Source: Phoebastria nigripes
Taxonomy: Eukaryota > Chordata > Aves > Procellariiformes > Diomedeidae
Reading direction: 5' to 3'
NCBI GenBank assembly: GCA_035582835.1
Contig: JAYKAV010002042.1
Coordinates: forward strand, 840,122 to 904,121
DNA length: 64,000 nucleotides
Positions 12,182 to 24,622 of this stretch are shown here, piece by piece. How positions within the stretch are numbered: position 1 is the stretch's first letter; every line of letters starts with the position of its first letter. A program made the position numbers and the translations under genes. The notes under the pieces are model-generated. The model had not been told where the DNA came from. It saw only the letters and a list, made by a program, of their open reading frames with translations, and searched no databases.

Positions 12182-12734
12182 TGTCCTGGTTCCGGCTGGG
12201 ACAGAGTTAACTTTCTTCCCAGTAGCTGGGGTGTGTGTGTGTGCTGTGTTTTGGGTTTGGTATAATAGGAGCGTTGATGGCCCATTGATGGTTTGGGTGT
12301 TGCTGGGTGGTGCTTGCACCGGGGACTTTTTGGCATGGGAGGTCGGCAGGGGGAGCATAGCCGGGGCGGTTGACCCAGCTGGCCAATGGGGTATTCCATA
12401 CCACGTGACATCGTGCTCAGTATAAAAACTAAGGGGGAGGGGGGCCTCTGGCGTCACAGGACGGGCTCTCGCGTATCGGGCAAGGCGTCAGTTCGGTGGG
12501 TGGTGAGCAGTTGCATTGTGCATCGCCTGCTTTGTATATTCTGTTGTTGTTGTTGTTATCACTGTTATTATTACTGTTCTACTCTGTTTTATTTCAATTA
12601 TTAAACTGTTTTTATCTCAACCCGCGAGTTTTCCTACTCGTGCCCTCCCAATTCTCTCCCCCATCCTACNGGAGTCGGGGGGTGAGCGAGCGGCTGCATG
12701 GTGTTTAGGTGCTGGCCAGGGTTAAACCATGACA
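12182..12734 (+). mobile_element. Solo LTR of an avian endogenous retrovirus, copy 1
   Basis: A 553-bp element starts TGTCCTGGTTCCGGCTGGGA and ends AACCATGACA (TG...CA). It is flanked by a perfect 5-bp target duplication, ATTAT at 12177-12181 and 12735-12739. Inside are a TATA box (TATAAAA, 12421-12427) and ATTAAA (12600-12605), in the order expected for U3-R-U5 on the + strand. No gag, pol or env sequence flanks it, so it is a solo LTR left by recombination. A 5-bp duplication fits several avian ERV classes, and the class is not settled. It lies in sense orientation inside an N4BP2L2 intron. There is a single N at 12670. Confidence 0.93.
12421..12427 (+). promoter_or_regulatory. TATA box of LTR copy 1
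   Basis: TATAAAA lies in the LTR after a CACGTG E-box (12402-12407) within CCACGTGACAT. It is the likely original retroviral promoter. Whether it is still active is unknown. Confidence 0.5.
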
Positions 12735-13199
12735 ATTATTAATTAAGCCTTATTATTAATATAAGTTGACTATGTTTGTGTGTGTAACATCATAGACTTC
12801 TGCAGTGTAGACTAGGACAGCAAATACAGTCTTCTGATGTCATATTAGTACCCACAGGTATCTTTGCAGGCTTGGCATCTTTAGCACCTGCAGACAAACC
12901 TCTACAACTTGTGCTAGCAAAATAACTGTGAAGGAAAAGCAGCAAATTAACGTAATCTGTGTGGATCAGCACTAGAGCGGAATGAGATGCATCTTGGAAG
13001 TGGGTTTCCCAAGTATGAAATGACAGCAGAGCAGTGGTGAGACCCAGGAATCTTGAATTCCTATCTGCGTTTTGTGCAAAGTAAGGGTTTGTAACTTTTC
13101 CTCCTGCTCCCAAACTTGACCCATGTCTGTCCTAAATCTTCCACTGAAGTCTGTGTTTTGTTTTGATTCTTCTATCCCAACTGCTTGGAATTACAGGCA

Positions 13200-14510
13200 T
13201 GTTTTTTGGAAGAGGCTTCTGGAGGTCGACTAGTCCTCCAGAAGGAAGAGGAGCGGGTCTGTCACCATCGTTGGATCAGATCAGCTGCGTCTTTGTCTAG
13301 CCTGATCTTGAAAAACCTACAAGTACAGATATTCCACAGTCTCTCCAAACTTTTGTGGTGCAGTACTACCTTCCCGCTAAAGAAGTTCTTCCGAATCTCC
13401 AAATCGAAGTTCCCAAGCCATAATTTGCCTGTGTTCTCCTGTGTTATACCACGTGCTGTTACCTGGTAGAATCTGGCTCATCATCTTTGCAGTTTCCCTT
13501 CAGGCAAGGGGATAGGCTTATTCACTGTAATAGGCTGATATCAGATGGCCTTTCACTGTCTTCATTGCCAGACTAAACAAGCCCAGCTGCTATTAACCTC
13601 TCCTCATAGGTCGTATGCCCTTAGCCATCTTGGTAGCCATCTGTTCAACCCTTTCATGGTTTTCAGCATGTCGTTTGAACTGGGAAGCCCCAAACTGGAC
13701 ACAGTATTTCAGAACTGACCGCACAGGAGCCAGGTAGAGTGTGGATGATACCTTCCATTGATCTACTGGCCACATTTTCTCTAATAAAGCCCAGCATGTG
13801 GTTTGCTCTTCTTTTGATGAGAGCACACCATTTGCTCATCTCCAGTTTGATGCCACTGTAATCCTTGGATCCTTTTCAGCAGAGCTGCTCAACTAGTCGC
13901 TTTCCATCCTGTACTGATGCTTAGGTTTCTTTTTCACCAGTTGCAGAGCTTTGCACTTTTCCTTGAGCTTCATGATGTTCTGCTTAGCCCGGTGCTCAAG
14001 TTTCTCAATGTCCTTCTGGATAGAAGCCCTACTGTTCAGTATGTCAGGCATCACTACTAATTTGGTGTCATCTGCAAGTTCTCTGCCTCATCATCCAGGT
14101 TAACAATGAAGATACTGAAAAAATTGGTCCCACTATCATCCCTTGCTGTACTCTTGTTGTTACTGACTGGGAGATGATGTCAGAAGCCTTGACAATTTCG
14201 AAGTATGCTACATTCATCACTCTGTCCTCATCCACAAAGGTGGTTGTTTCATCAGAGAGTGCATTCTGGTCAGTAAAGAATGATTTGTCTGTTGCAAAAC
14301 CCCCCGTGACTCTTCCCGATTACCTTCATTTCCTTTACGTTTGGAAATAGATTCTGAGAGGATGCACTCCATTGTCTTTCCAGGACCTGAGGTTAGGTGA
14401 GGTTGAGCAGCCTTTAGTTCCTTGGGTCCTTGTCTTTACTTGCCTTAAATATGAGCATAACGTTAGCAGTTTCCTGGTCATTGGGGAGCTCCCCTCATCT
14501 CCTCGATTTA
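13200..14510 (-). mobile_element. Degenerate antisense CR1 LINE fragment
   Basis: Read on the - strand, 14510 to about 13860 matches the CR1 reverse transcriptase region. It begins with a stretch like LTSGPGK, then a remnant of the SKAFD block, then VQQG for VPQGS, and a ...DDTKL remnant near 14055-14075. Positions 13593-13826 give VLKYCVQFGASQFKRHAENHERVEQMATKMAKGI in two blocks, the CR1 segment LEYCVQFWAP...RRATKMIKG. The remaining part to 13200 matches the antisense CR1 3'UTR (AAGTTCTTCCGAATCTCCAA at about 13382). Many frameshifts and substitutions show this is an old copy. The 3' boundary near 13200 is approximate. Confidence 0.85.
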
Positions 14511-15960
14511 TTTCCTGCGTTCACCTGACCTAGACAATCCCAGCCTCCTGAGGCTCATTCAAGTTCCTATCTCTTTATCCATCTATTTCCAGTTTTGTTT
14601 TCCTATTGCTATCCAACCATGGCTTTTGGTCTGTGCTTACTAGCTCCACATCTGCTCCTAAATTCTACGCTGATTTCTCAGTTCCTTCTTCTCCTCCCCA
14701 TTTCTTCCCAGATTCATCTTGTCCCTGTTTCAGCTGGTGGTATTATCTCATTCCCAGCTTCACTGTACCAATTTCTTCCTTGCGCTTCACTCTTTCCCTT
14801 GTCCCTATTTCCTAGCTCTGCTGCCAGTACCAAGTTGCTTGTTCCAGTGTTTGTCCCACTGTATTTCCCATGTTCTTCCTATTTTAGGCCAATTTTGTTC
14901 CTTCTCTTGCCATTCTTTAGATTGTGTTGGGAGAAACATGTTCTTACAATGCAGTATTGGTACTGAATCAGCTTCCTGCCACTACAAGAATGCTCTGTTC
15001 AGGAATGGGCTTACTGCAGTGAGAATCTCTGCGTTTTCTGCTCAACTTTGTACAAAAATGGGTACCTTTCACTATTATTTTCTGTGCACATGACATTTTA
15101 AAGTCCTACAGCTTGATCAGATTTACAAAAAATTTTTGCAGGAAAAACAAATGCATGTACTTGGCTAAATTTCACTTCCTCAATCCAAAACTTCTCAGAG
15201 AAAAGCTTGGAATAATGAAACATGATTAAAATGCTGTATTTCTTCCTTGGTTTTGGAAGTGATTGACTATTTAGTTAGAAATTTTCTAAAGCAATTTGGC
15301 CAGACAGATAGCCAGCAATGATATCCTTAGCCCAAGTAACAAAGTCTGCTACAATTAGAAGTAGGTGATAATGTGATTGTACAATGCTGGAAAAAGTTAC
15401 AAGAAAACAGACTTGGATTTTTAGGATATTTTGCTACTGAACTTGGCAGCAATTGCAATTTTCCATTCCTCCATAAATATCTGAACATGAATTTGAATAA
15501 AAAGGAGCTTAATGAGGTTGAAAGAAAAAATGTTGGTGTCATTTAAGAAGTACATTTTGAATTAAATCCATTCTCAGGAGTATATAAAGACAGTCATCTT
15601 TATCTGGGGCCATTCTTCCTGAGAGCTTGATCTTCTGAATGGAAGAGTTAAAGTTAGTATTTATAGCAGAATGTAGAAACAGTTGTGTGCTGTGTTTCTA
15701 ATTATGTATTTCTTTAAACAGTTTTACAAGCAATGCTTTTAAAGTAACATTTACATAGCTTAGTAATACTACAGATTTTAAAATGATATTTAGTTATTTT
15801 CTTTTTTTTTCCTCATCTGTGATATGTTAGCTATTTTAAATAGGTGAATTATTAGATTCTAAGAGATCTTCTTTATTATAAAATCATCTATCGAAGTAGG
15901 CTAACCAGGATGCAGGTTGGGGGACCATTTCAGTTTTGAAGAAAAATTAAGGCAGGATTT

Positions 15961-15986
15961 GTGTGTGTGTGCACACGCGCGTGCAC
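15961..15986. repeat. 26-bp alternating purine-pyrimidine tract
   Basis: The run GTGTGTGTGTGCACACGCGC plus GTGCAC alternates purine and pyrimidine without a break. Such tracts can adopt Z-DNA. It lies in the 9.8 kb N4BP2L2 intron. Confidence 0.8.
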
Positions 15987-18900
15987 TGGAAAAAATGTGA
16001 TTGGTTTGCTGACTAGTTAAAATGAGCATTTTGGTTTCAAGATGAGTTTTGTACGTCGAGCTAATATCTTCTATTAGATCAGACAGCATGTCTGGAAAAA
16101 AGTAGGTGAGCTGCTTTAAATTTTGTATCTGCTTTATTTTCATTGTCCTACTATGTTCAAAGGTGGGTGTTCAATTGCAGGGAAGGTTTAGGGTGAAAAA
16201 GCTAGATTACAGCAGTTGGATAATACTGCTACTCGTTTCAGGCATGTGCACATATTGATGCTGACTGGTCTGTAGTTTGACACTCTTGTTAGAAATGTAT
16301 TTATCTTACTTTGTTTCTTTCTCCATCTCTCAAGAGTGGAATATCATCTCTTTGTGGGTTTAGATAGTAATGATGCTTTCTTTGCATAGATGTGCTTTTT
16401 GTTGTTTCTGTTTCCTAGTTCATGAGCTTGGGATAAATTTTTTTTCCAAATACATGTTAGAAATATGTGAATTATTCCATATGATGTCGACAAGTATGTT
16501 TGTGTTTTAAATTTTACAAGTTTAAATACTATGAATTCTGAAAAAGGTAATTGTCAGGCTTTTAAAATGTTATGTTTTATGATTTGTTTCAGAATTTAGA
16601 AACAGGCTATGATCATTGGTGTAATAATTGAAGTTTCAGTTCATAAAGTTTATTACTTTGTGATAGCTTGTGTGTTGTGTATAGGGTAAGGTTCTGTTAC
16701 TCTGGCCTCTTTGGTAGTCACTTTGCCTTCCCAAATTCTGTAGTTTTAGGATTATTCTTGCAAACATAGTTTACTGTATTAAATCTGTTGTATCAGTTAT
16801 ATAGGTTCATAAATAAATAGTGGTGTATTCTGTACTTCAAGGAATAATAACAAAATATTTCAAGAATAAACTTTGTTGATGGGTTTTCAAGATTCCCGAA
16901 CCCTTGTCATTGTGTTTGTTTATTGCTACAACTAATGATGTTTGGAAGATACAACAGAAGAATTTGAGTAAGTGAATTATTCTCTAGAACACTGAGCAAA
17001 CAGAGTCAGGTCCTAGAAATAAAAATAAAAAATGAATGCCCCATTAGTGTTGATTAATCAGTTCATATATTCCTACAGAAACCTGATGGTCAGGCTCCTA
17101 GGAGCTGTAGGGGTGTGTCTATCTACTCAGCTAGTAGAAGAATCCCAGTTGTTATTTGCTATCTCTTTTATTAAGGCAGATGGTCCTTACTCTAAGATGT
17201 GTGTATATACATTCAGCACACACAAAGTGAGTGTGGAAGATGGATCCAGTTTTTCTAGCATTATTAATTGGCAAATGTAGCATACTGTAAATAAGAAAAT
17301 TGGGCCATGTTGAAATCATGGCCATGTAAATGAATATAAATTCCTGTTAAATATTTTATACAAGAGAGGAACAGATATGAAAAAATGCTGTTGTGTGTGG
17401 TGTATGATTTACTAGTGCCATTTTATCTACTTAGAACAAAAATGGGCTTTGAATCCTTCTCTGCTCTCCTAAACCAGTGTAATACACATCCTATTAAAAG
17501 ACATAGGCTCTAACAAAAATAATTGTTGAACAATGTCAAAAAAAAATGGCTGTACTTCTGGTGTATCATGCTCTGCTTTCTGAAATAGCATTGCTATTTA
17601 TCCTGAGGTAACCTTAATACTCTGGAAAAGGGAGAAAGAGCAGGAAGGAAAAAACAGCTTGTATGCAGCTTTGATCATGTTACTTGACAGTTGCATCATT
17701 AGTGGTTTCTTCTGGTCCTCAGTAATCTGAATTTTGTTGTTACAGATCTGTGTATTTTAAAAGCAAAAATAACCAACAACATAGTTGTGGGACGATAAAT
17801 GTGTAGGAATGTAAGTTAGTATGTAATACAGTGTCCCAGTCTTTAAACTGTGATCCATAACAGGTCTGTTGTTGGTGACAGGTGGCAAAACATAGCAAAT
17901 TCCTTGTGTAGGAATTAAACTTAAGTAGCTCTTCCTGCAGGTATATATAGGAAAGCTTTGTAACTTAGAACTAACACACATTTGTTCCCTTACGTTATTT
18001 GGGATTTGGCCCGTTCTTTTCTGTTCCTGCCACCTCAGCAGTAGTGCATCCCACATACTGCTAGTGCAGTTTGGTTTTTGTAGCCTTTGGGTACATTGCC
18101 TATTTCTGAGCTGGAATAGTTGCCTAAATTTCCATAGGATAGTGATATCTGAGTGTTGCAATGGGCTATAAATGCTCTGTGGCACTAACTGGCTGTTTTC
18201 TATTTTCAAATTTAAATATACTATAGAAAACTAAAATAGTCAAGGAGGTTTTGTAATCACACTTATTCTGTAGATCAGACTTTAAACAGAATTGTACTGT
18301 TGTCTCAGTTTTACAGGTTTTTCCTTTAAACCCCAATTTCCAAGGACTTTCTGAAAATAAAGTTTACATTTGGCAGAATGGGGATTGCTCATTGGGATGG
18401 ATTAATGTGGATTTGATTTGACAGAGATTCTGGTGTTATTGATCAACCAGCAGTTAATTATGCCCTGTAACTTTGCTATAATCAGTTTCTCTGACTCACA
18501 GGTATTTTGTTGGCATGCCTGGGCAACATATAGGATGAATTTTAGTTAAATCCAAAAGTCAGCTTTATGATGCTTGTAGAAGGTTTGATTGTGGCATTTC
18601 ATGACAATGCAAATACAGAATTCTAGAAAAGCTTAATGGATTTTTGTAGTATTCCTACATCATCCATTACAGTAACTTCTGTAATTAATAAACATATTAT
18701 CAGTAATATAAAATATTACAATGTAGAGTAAAAATAAGCATGTTAACAGTGAACGTTGCAACTGTGTCTCTCAGAGTTCCCCTTTTTACTCTCATTGGCT
18801 TCCCCACGGTGTCTTTTGTTGTTTGCTAAAGTATACTTAAATTTCTCCCATAATCTTTAATGTTAGCTGCGCAAGAAGCAGAATGTAATGCAACTTACTC

Positions 18901-20386
18901 TGACCTACAAATGAAGTAAACTTCTAGCCAGTTATGTTGCTTGGAAATGGCAGGCCTAAAAGACTGGGTAAATGTGAAATATGCGTTGCAATCTTTTTCT
19001 CTTTTTTATCTTTATGGATTCTAATTTGATTCTCTGCATTTTATCCATTTGTTTACAAATTTGTTTTGCTTTGGTTTGTCTGTTTGTTTTCCCCCCATAA
19101 AAATTCGTAGTATTTTTGAGAGAATATTCTGTCAGATTTTGTTGAAGTTGATCTATATGTCCAGAAGTCACCATGGAATGGCATTGCCTTAGGAAACCAA
19201 GCTAAAACACTCTAGTCAGGTGGTTTAAGTGATTCGAGAAGTGATTGTTTTTCTCCTGATTTGAAGTAATACATGCTGGGATAGTAAAACTCATGGCTTT
19301 CCTATCACCCTGTTAGCACTAAAGTATGAATGATAGGGAAAAACAATATAATTCCCTGATAGAAACTGAGATATGAGAAAATCCTATCATAAATTTCTTG
19401 TCATCTATTAGACTGAAACTACAGTTCTACAAGACATGGTAACCCATGTAGCAGCTTACTGCTACTCAACCAGGCGAGGTTTCCATTGATTGTTAGCCAC
19501 TTTTAATGTATCACCTTTTGTGGCCCTCTTTTAAATAGGCTCAACTGCAAAAGCTTCAGAAGAGTAACCCAGAAAAAAAAAAGAAAAGAGAAAAGGATTG
19601 CTTTCTTCTGAGTATGAATTCCAGTGGCTTATAGATCCAGTGAGTGCCAGAGTTGATGAGAAAATAGAGGCAAGTAAGACTGTCTCGCCAGGATTGGGGG
19701 AGAAGACATAGAACTGGAATAGAAGAGTGTAGGATCTTGAAGGAATATGGACACTCTTCTGTAATCCTGACTTTCATTAGTAGGACAATCTTGAAAGTTT
19801 ATTGTGATCTTTTACTTTTTCATGAAAATAGGGAAATTGCTGTAAACATTAGTGGGTTTTTTTTGCTGTTCCTGTTACTGACCCACATTGTATGTGCAAG
19901 CAGCATGGGCAAAGGTCAGAAGAGGGCATGTTTGAGAGTTTAAGGTGCTGAAAAAGGATTTAAACAAAGAATTCATTTCTCAGCTGCATCCTGATTCCTC
20001 ATGATCAGATTGGTTTCTAGAGATAATTCCAAATGAGAATTGATATGGAAAATGTTAGTAAATACATTAAATTACTATGAGGTACTTAGAACTTACTGCA
20101 ATATAACCATAACGTAGATGGGTACAAGCATCTCTTGGGGGTGTAGGAGAAGAAACAACAAATACAGAGATAGCAGAAAGAGGGAAAATATATTGCTTTA
20201 ATCTGGATTAGAATTACTGGTAATACATATGAGTGTACTTTTATAAACCTGTTTGAAGTTTGCAAGAAGTTCAGAAACAGGGCACAGTTAAATTTTAGCT
20301 ATTTTTTTTTTTTCTGTGTCTTTTTTTTTTTTTCCTATCTGAAAAATAAAAGTCAAAATATTTTTGCGTTTTCCTTTGTTTAACAG

Positions 20387-20511
20387 TATTCTGCTTGGTC
20401 AAAGTCGTGATGGCATTGTATTCAGCACCGATGATTATTTTCGTCAGCAAGATGGATATACATATAATGCTGCCCAGCTTGGTGATGCCCATGACTGGAA
20501 CCAGAAGAGAG
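20387..20511 (+). CDS. N4BP2L2: N4BP2L2 coding exon 2: Walker B-like STDD segment
   Basis: This 125-nt exon sits between TTTGTTTAACAG and AG/GTTTGA. It completes R490 and encodes residues 491-531 plus one base of codon 532. It contains GIVFSTDDYF (499-508), where the D505/D506 pair is the family's acidic Walker B-like motif, and LGDAHDWNQKR (521-531), typical of N4BP2-like kinase domains. Frame and phase agree with both neighbours. The donor GTTTGA is weaker than the others but is the only one that joins to the next exon in frame. Confidence 0.95.
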
Positions 20512-21559
20512 GTTTGAATACATAAGAGGAATCCTATTAAATTATGCTTATATTTAGAAAATAGAAGTATAGCATAACGTGCATGTGAGTTAATAGTCTG
20601 TGTTAAAAGGAGTGTATATGTATATTTTAGTATAGGGTATATAGAAGTATATATTTAAAGTATTCTTTATATTTTAATTGATGTATATGTACACATTAAA
20701 TTTTGAACTTATAGAAGGTTCAGAGTTAAAAATAGAAAATCTCTCTTCTTTGTGCTATGACCTGCTGATTTGTTACATTTTATACTAGTATCTTGATGGC
20801 AGAATTGAACCTTTTTAATGCTGGCAACAGCAGAGTGTCCTGTTTTTTCCAGTATCTTTTCTGATCTGAGCTTCATCCAAAATTTATGGAAGAGTTTTTC
20901 TGAGGAAGATTTTAGTTCATGTGTGTAAATTAACAGCTTTAATAAGTTGTCTTAATACCTAGCAGTGTCCAAAGGTTGGGTTTAATTGGTAAGGAAGTAG
21001 ATACCTGGGGTAAGAAGGGTAGCAGACAGATTCTTGCTCTTTCTGTAGCAGTTTTCTAAGAATCTCATTATCTGTTTGGTCTGCTCCAAGGAGTGGACAA
21101 ACTGAACAACTCCATTGCCTGTGCGTGCAGATTACTCTCTGTGCTGCAGTGTCTCAAGCAGAAGCTTCCTTCCTGTCTAGAGGACTACTTCTTTGCATCA
21201 AAAGATACAGAGGGCCAAGGAAAAAAAAAATATTCTCCCCTTTCCTCCCCTCCTTGCCCTAATGCAAAATTTATGATACATCGGGGAACATTTCTGTATG
21301 AACAGTTAAGGAATTTTTCAGAGCAATCATTAGAATATCAATTATAAGGAGCACTTTTGAGGTTGGAGTGCAGCAATAATAAATACTTTGAATGAAGTTC
21401 ACAGTAGGAGCCTAAGGAGCAGAAGAGTTGATAAGGTAGTAGTTTATGGATGAGAGGGCTGAACACTTCACAATTATAAGACCACCAAACAATTCTCGCT
21501 TCATAATGGCTTCTGGCTGTTTCAGACAGACCTTAAGATCTCTCTAGTTCTGTATCACT

Positions 21560-21632
21560 TAGTTACACAGTGTTTTTGATAACCTGAACAGTATATAATC
21601 TAGTTATTCAGTGATTTTGATAGCAAGAACAG
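21560..21632. repeat. Imperfect tandem duplication, about 41-bp period
   Basis: TAGTTACACAGTGTTTTTGA... at 21560 recurs as TAGTTATTCAGTGATTTTGA... at 21601, both reaching GAACAG. The copies are diverged, so the duplication is old. Confidence 0.55.
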
Positions 21633-23675
21633 CTGTGCCGTGTTGTATAGAACACCCCCACTGCGAAACATTTGCCAGAGTAGCTTTGGGTTGAAGTTAT
21701 ACTCAATTCTTACCTCCTGCTTTGACTAGATAGAGCTCTCTGACTTGAAGTACTTCAGAAGCTCTTGGTTTCAGTTGTGTGTGGATCCTTGAAATACATG
21801 AAATGAGAACTTCAGGGGAATGGTAATCCTGATAGTTGGGATTCTTGTCGGCTGAGTAGGTCTAGGTTAAAGTTTCATATAGATTATATCAGCTGCGTAA
21901 GTTATTTATATATTTGCTAATATTCATATGACAACATATTTAGCTAGAGCTTTGTAATCCTCATGTCAGAATTAGGGAGAAGGCAAAAATTTACTTTCTT
22001 CACAAATGAGAAAATTATTCTGTTAAAATTATCCTCCCCCATCCCCCCCCCCCATTTTTGGGGAGGGAGTGAATCTATGATATAGTAAGGATGAGAAAAA
22101 AATAGTTACAAGTTAGACCCATTAGGGAAAAAATTAATTTATTTTAAATGAACAGAATTTCAAACTCTCAAATGTTTATAAGGCAGTGAATTACATACCC
22201 TTGATACTAAAACACATACACATTCAATGTGAAGGTTGTAAGATCAAGTGCACAAATATTGGGAAATACTAGAATTAATTTGCCACTGCAACTTTAATTG
22301 TGAAATCAGTGTCACTCTTACAGGGTTTTAGGCCCTTTTAAGTTCCCTTTTGTGGCTTTGCTAAGTGTCTCCTATTTTAGTTCATCCTGCCACTTCTACT
22401 GGAACTTTTGGCTGCCTTTGTGTTTTTAACATTGTTGACTTGACAGGTGGAGTTAGGGTTTATCTGCTTTTTAAACTTTGTTTTTGTTTGGTTTGGCTTT
22501 GACAGTGACTAATAATTAATTAGTAACTTTTTTACTTTTAAACAAAACTATCTAAGGTATTACATCAGCACGCTTGGCACTTAGATCCATAGTTAAAACA
22601 AAATGGTAGAATATATAAGTGGGTTGTAGCTATAATATAATCTTTCTTCACAAGCTCTTGTAAATTAATGATGGTCCCATTATCTTCATTACAAAATTGG
22701 CTATTCTCATGCTACCTTTATATGAATCTTTTCTGAAATGCATATTTCAGGATTTTTCCCTTGTTTCTGTCAGCCTACCAGTTTTCTTTTCTAGGTTTGG
22801 GTTTCAGAAAGATCATTTGTGCCAGATTAATGAAGCCAGGGCAATATATTTTTCTTTTTTTTTTTTCTTTCTTTTTTTTTTTTTTTCAATACCTTTTTCC
22901 ATCGATTCTTAGTGCTCTGTTGCAACATATTTTATCTTTGCTTTTTTCCTCCCTTCTATCTGCAAAGTTACTTCCCAGCCAGTTCATTTAATTTCTTCCC
23001 ATTGTATGGATTGATTTCCGTCAAGATAAATCCCTAGTTCTCTCCAGTAACTTAGGGTTTTTCTTCCTTCAGATCCCTGCTTCATTCAGTGTACAGATTG
23101 AGCAGTGTTTGCTAAATGGGCAAATATTCAACAGATGTATTTTTTTAATCCTCACACTCATTGTGGATCTCGCTTTTCATTTAATGCATACTATTTTAAC
23201 TTTATTTAATGGAACATTATTAATTCTTCTGGAAACTTTTTTGTGTGAGTGTTACTTTAGTATTTTGAGCTTCAGATATTTCAGTTCTTTCATCTAGTTC
23301 ATCATCTTAACTTTCCTGTGAGCACTAGTGGCATTATATTCTGAATTTTTCGTTGGCAAGCTAAGGCACAGTTGCTAAAAACATCTTCATATTTTGGATG
23401 CCAAACTTAGCAATTTAGTTTTCTTCAGGGTATGTAGTAGTAATTAAACTTCATATATTCAGAATAAATTTTCACTGTCTTCATATTCAGATGAGTTCGT
23501 ATCACTTCTGTAAATGAGACCTATAACTTTTGAAATTGGGCAGCCAGAAAATGAAGATCATGCAAAGTAGTGGCCACTTGGAAAGAGGTGGGATGATGTT
23601 CAAGAACATTCACTGAAAGATGATCCTTCTCCCTTTGCAGTGATCCGGACTTGCTTAGAATTTAGCTCTCAATGA

Positions 23676-23678
<3 letters not shown>

Positions 23679-23709
<31 letters not shown>
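23679..23709 (+). repeat. Poly-A run of 31
   Basis: A run of 31 A residues lies in an intron. No retroposed gene body was recognised upstream and no convincing target duplication was seen, so it is treated as a simple repeat. Confidence 0.8.
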
Positions 23710-23711
<2 letters not shown>

Positions 23712-24580
23712 AATGCGTGGGTCATGCTGATGATCTGATACATATCCCTGATTCAACTACAGAACAAGTCCATCACATGTGTTGAAAGAGGTAGGAAGTA
23801 TATGGGAGGAAATAGTGCACAAATGAATATTTAATGACAGTGTGGTAATACATATGCCCTGTAATTAGTACACACCCAGCCTTAATTCAGGTATTTCCTA
23901 AGGTTCAGAGTTTTGCTTTGCAACCATAATGCTTTTTTTTTTTTTTCCTTTTTTTGCTTTTACACCCTTTCTGTGTCTTTTAAAAGAAGGACTGAATCCT
24001 TGTTCTTTTCCTGCAAGAATTTTGAAAAGTGAAATTCTTGATGTGTTTGTGGCTCACATTGCTAGTACTGCTTAGAACTAACAAAAAAATTTTTTTTTTT
24101 CTTGACTTCAATGTGTAGCATCAGAGCTATTTTTTTTTAATGGAATTCATCTTCACAATGCTTCTGTAAAATAGATAAAGAATTATTGTTATGTTTTTAC
24201 TGATTAACTGAGGCACAAAGAAGCTGAGGAGTAGATTTTATAAAAGCCTTACTTTCAATTGTAAGATGCTTTAGAGTAGTTGTAGGAGGAGTTAAGGAAT
24301 CTTCTTCATGAATCTGATAGTCATAAGCTGGAAATCTGCTTCTCCGTCTGGCTTAGTTTCAGGCTGCAAAAAGCACCTCATTTACTGATTCATGCACAAA
24401 GTAGTTCTTTTCTAAAGATGTAAAAGTTGTGTCCCTTTCTGCAAAAAATGGCAGAGGTCTTGCTTTCAAAATAAAAAGGTGAAGGAAGTTAAACAATGAA
24501 AATTAAGGTAGCCCATTTGTCCGAAAAGTGGGATACTCAAGTAACCTCTCTAGGTACTCTCCTCTGCAGGAGTTCCTTCT

Positions 24581-24622
24581 GAACTTCTGGTAGGAATAGC
24601 TGAACGTCTGGTAAGAGTAGCT
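24581..24622. repeat. 21-bp tandem duplication
   Basis: Two adjacent 21-bp units (GAACTTCTGGTAGGAATAGC + T and GAACGTCTGGTAAGAGTAGC + T) differ at three positions. Confidence 0.7.

Larger units (their letters stand above)
10599..20386 (+). other. N4BP2L2: N4BP2L2 intron between coding exons 1 and 2
   Basis: This 9.8 kb intron has donor GTAAGT at 10599 and acceptor TTTGTTTAACAG at 20386. It contains a solo LTR (12182-12734), an antisense CR1 fragment (13200-14510) and an alternating purine-pyrimidine tract (15961-15986). T-runs at 20306-20333 precede the acceptor. A 150-codon open frame on the - strand at 17757-18209 is not recognisable and not called. Confidence 0.85.

Noticed and set aside
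12150..12725. Several open frames on both strands inside the first LTR
   Set aside because: LTRs are non-coding; the frames overlap each other and match no retroviral protein.
13593..13826. 77-codon - strand frame as a host gene
   Set aside because: It matches the C-terminal reverse transcriptase segment of CR1, part of the antisense element.
17757..18209. 150-codon - strand open frame in the first large N4BP2L2 intron
   Set aside because: No recognised family or splice context and a composition like neighbouring DNA; it could be chance.
23400..23709. A31 run as the tail of a processed pseudogene
   Set aside because: No recognisable coding sequence upstream and no convincing target-site duplication.
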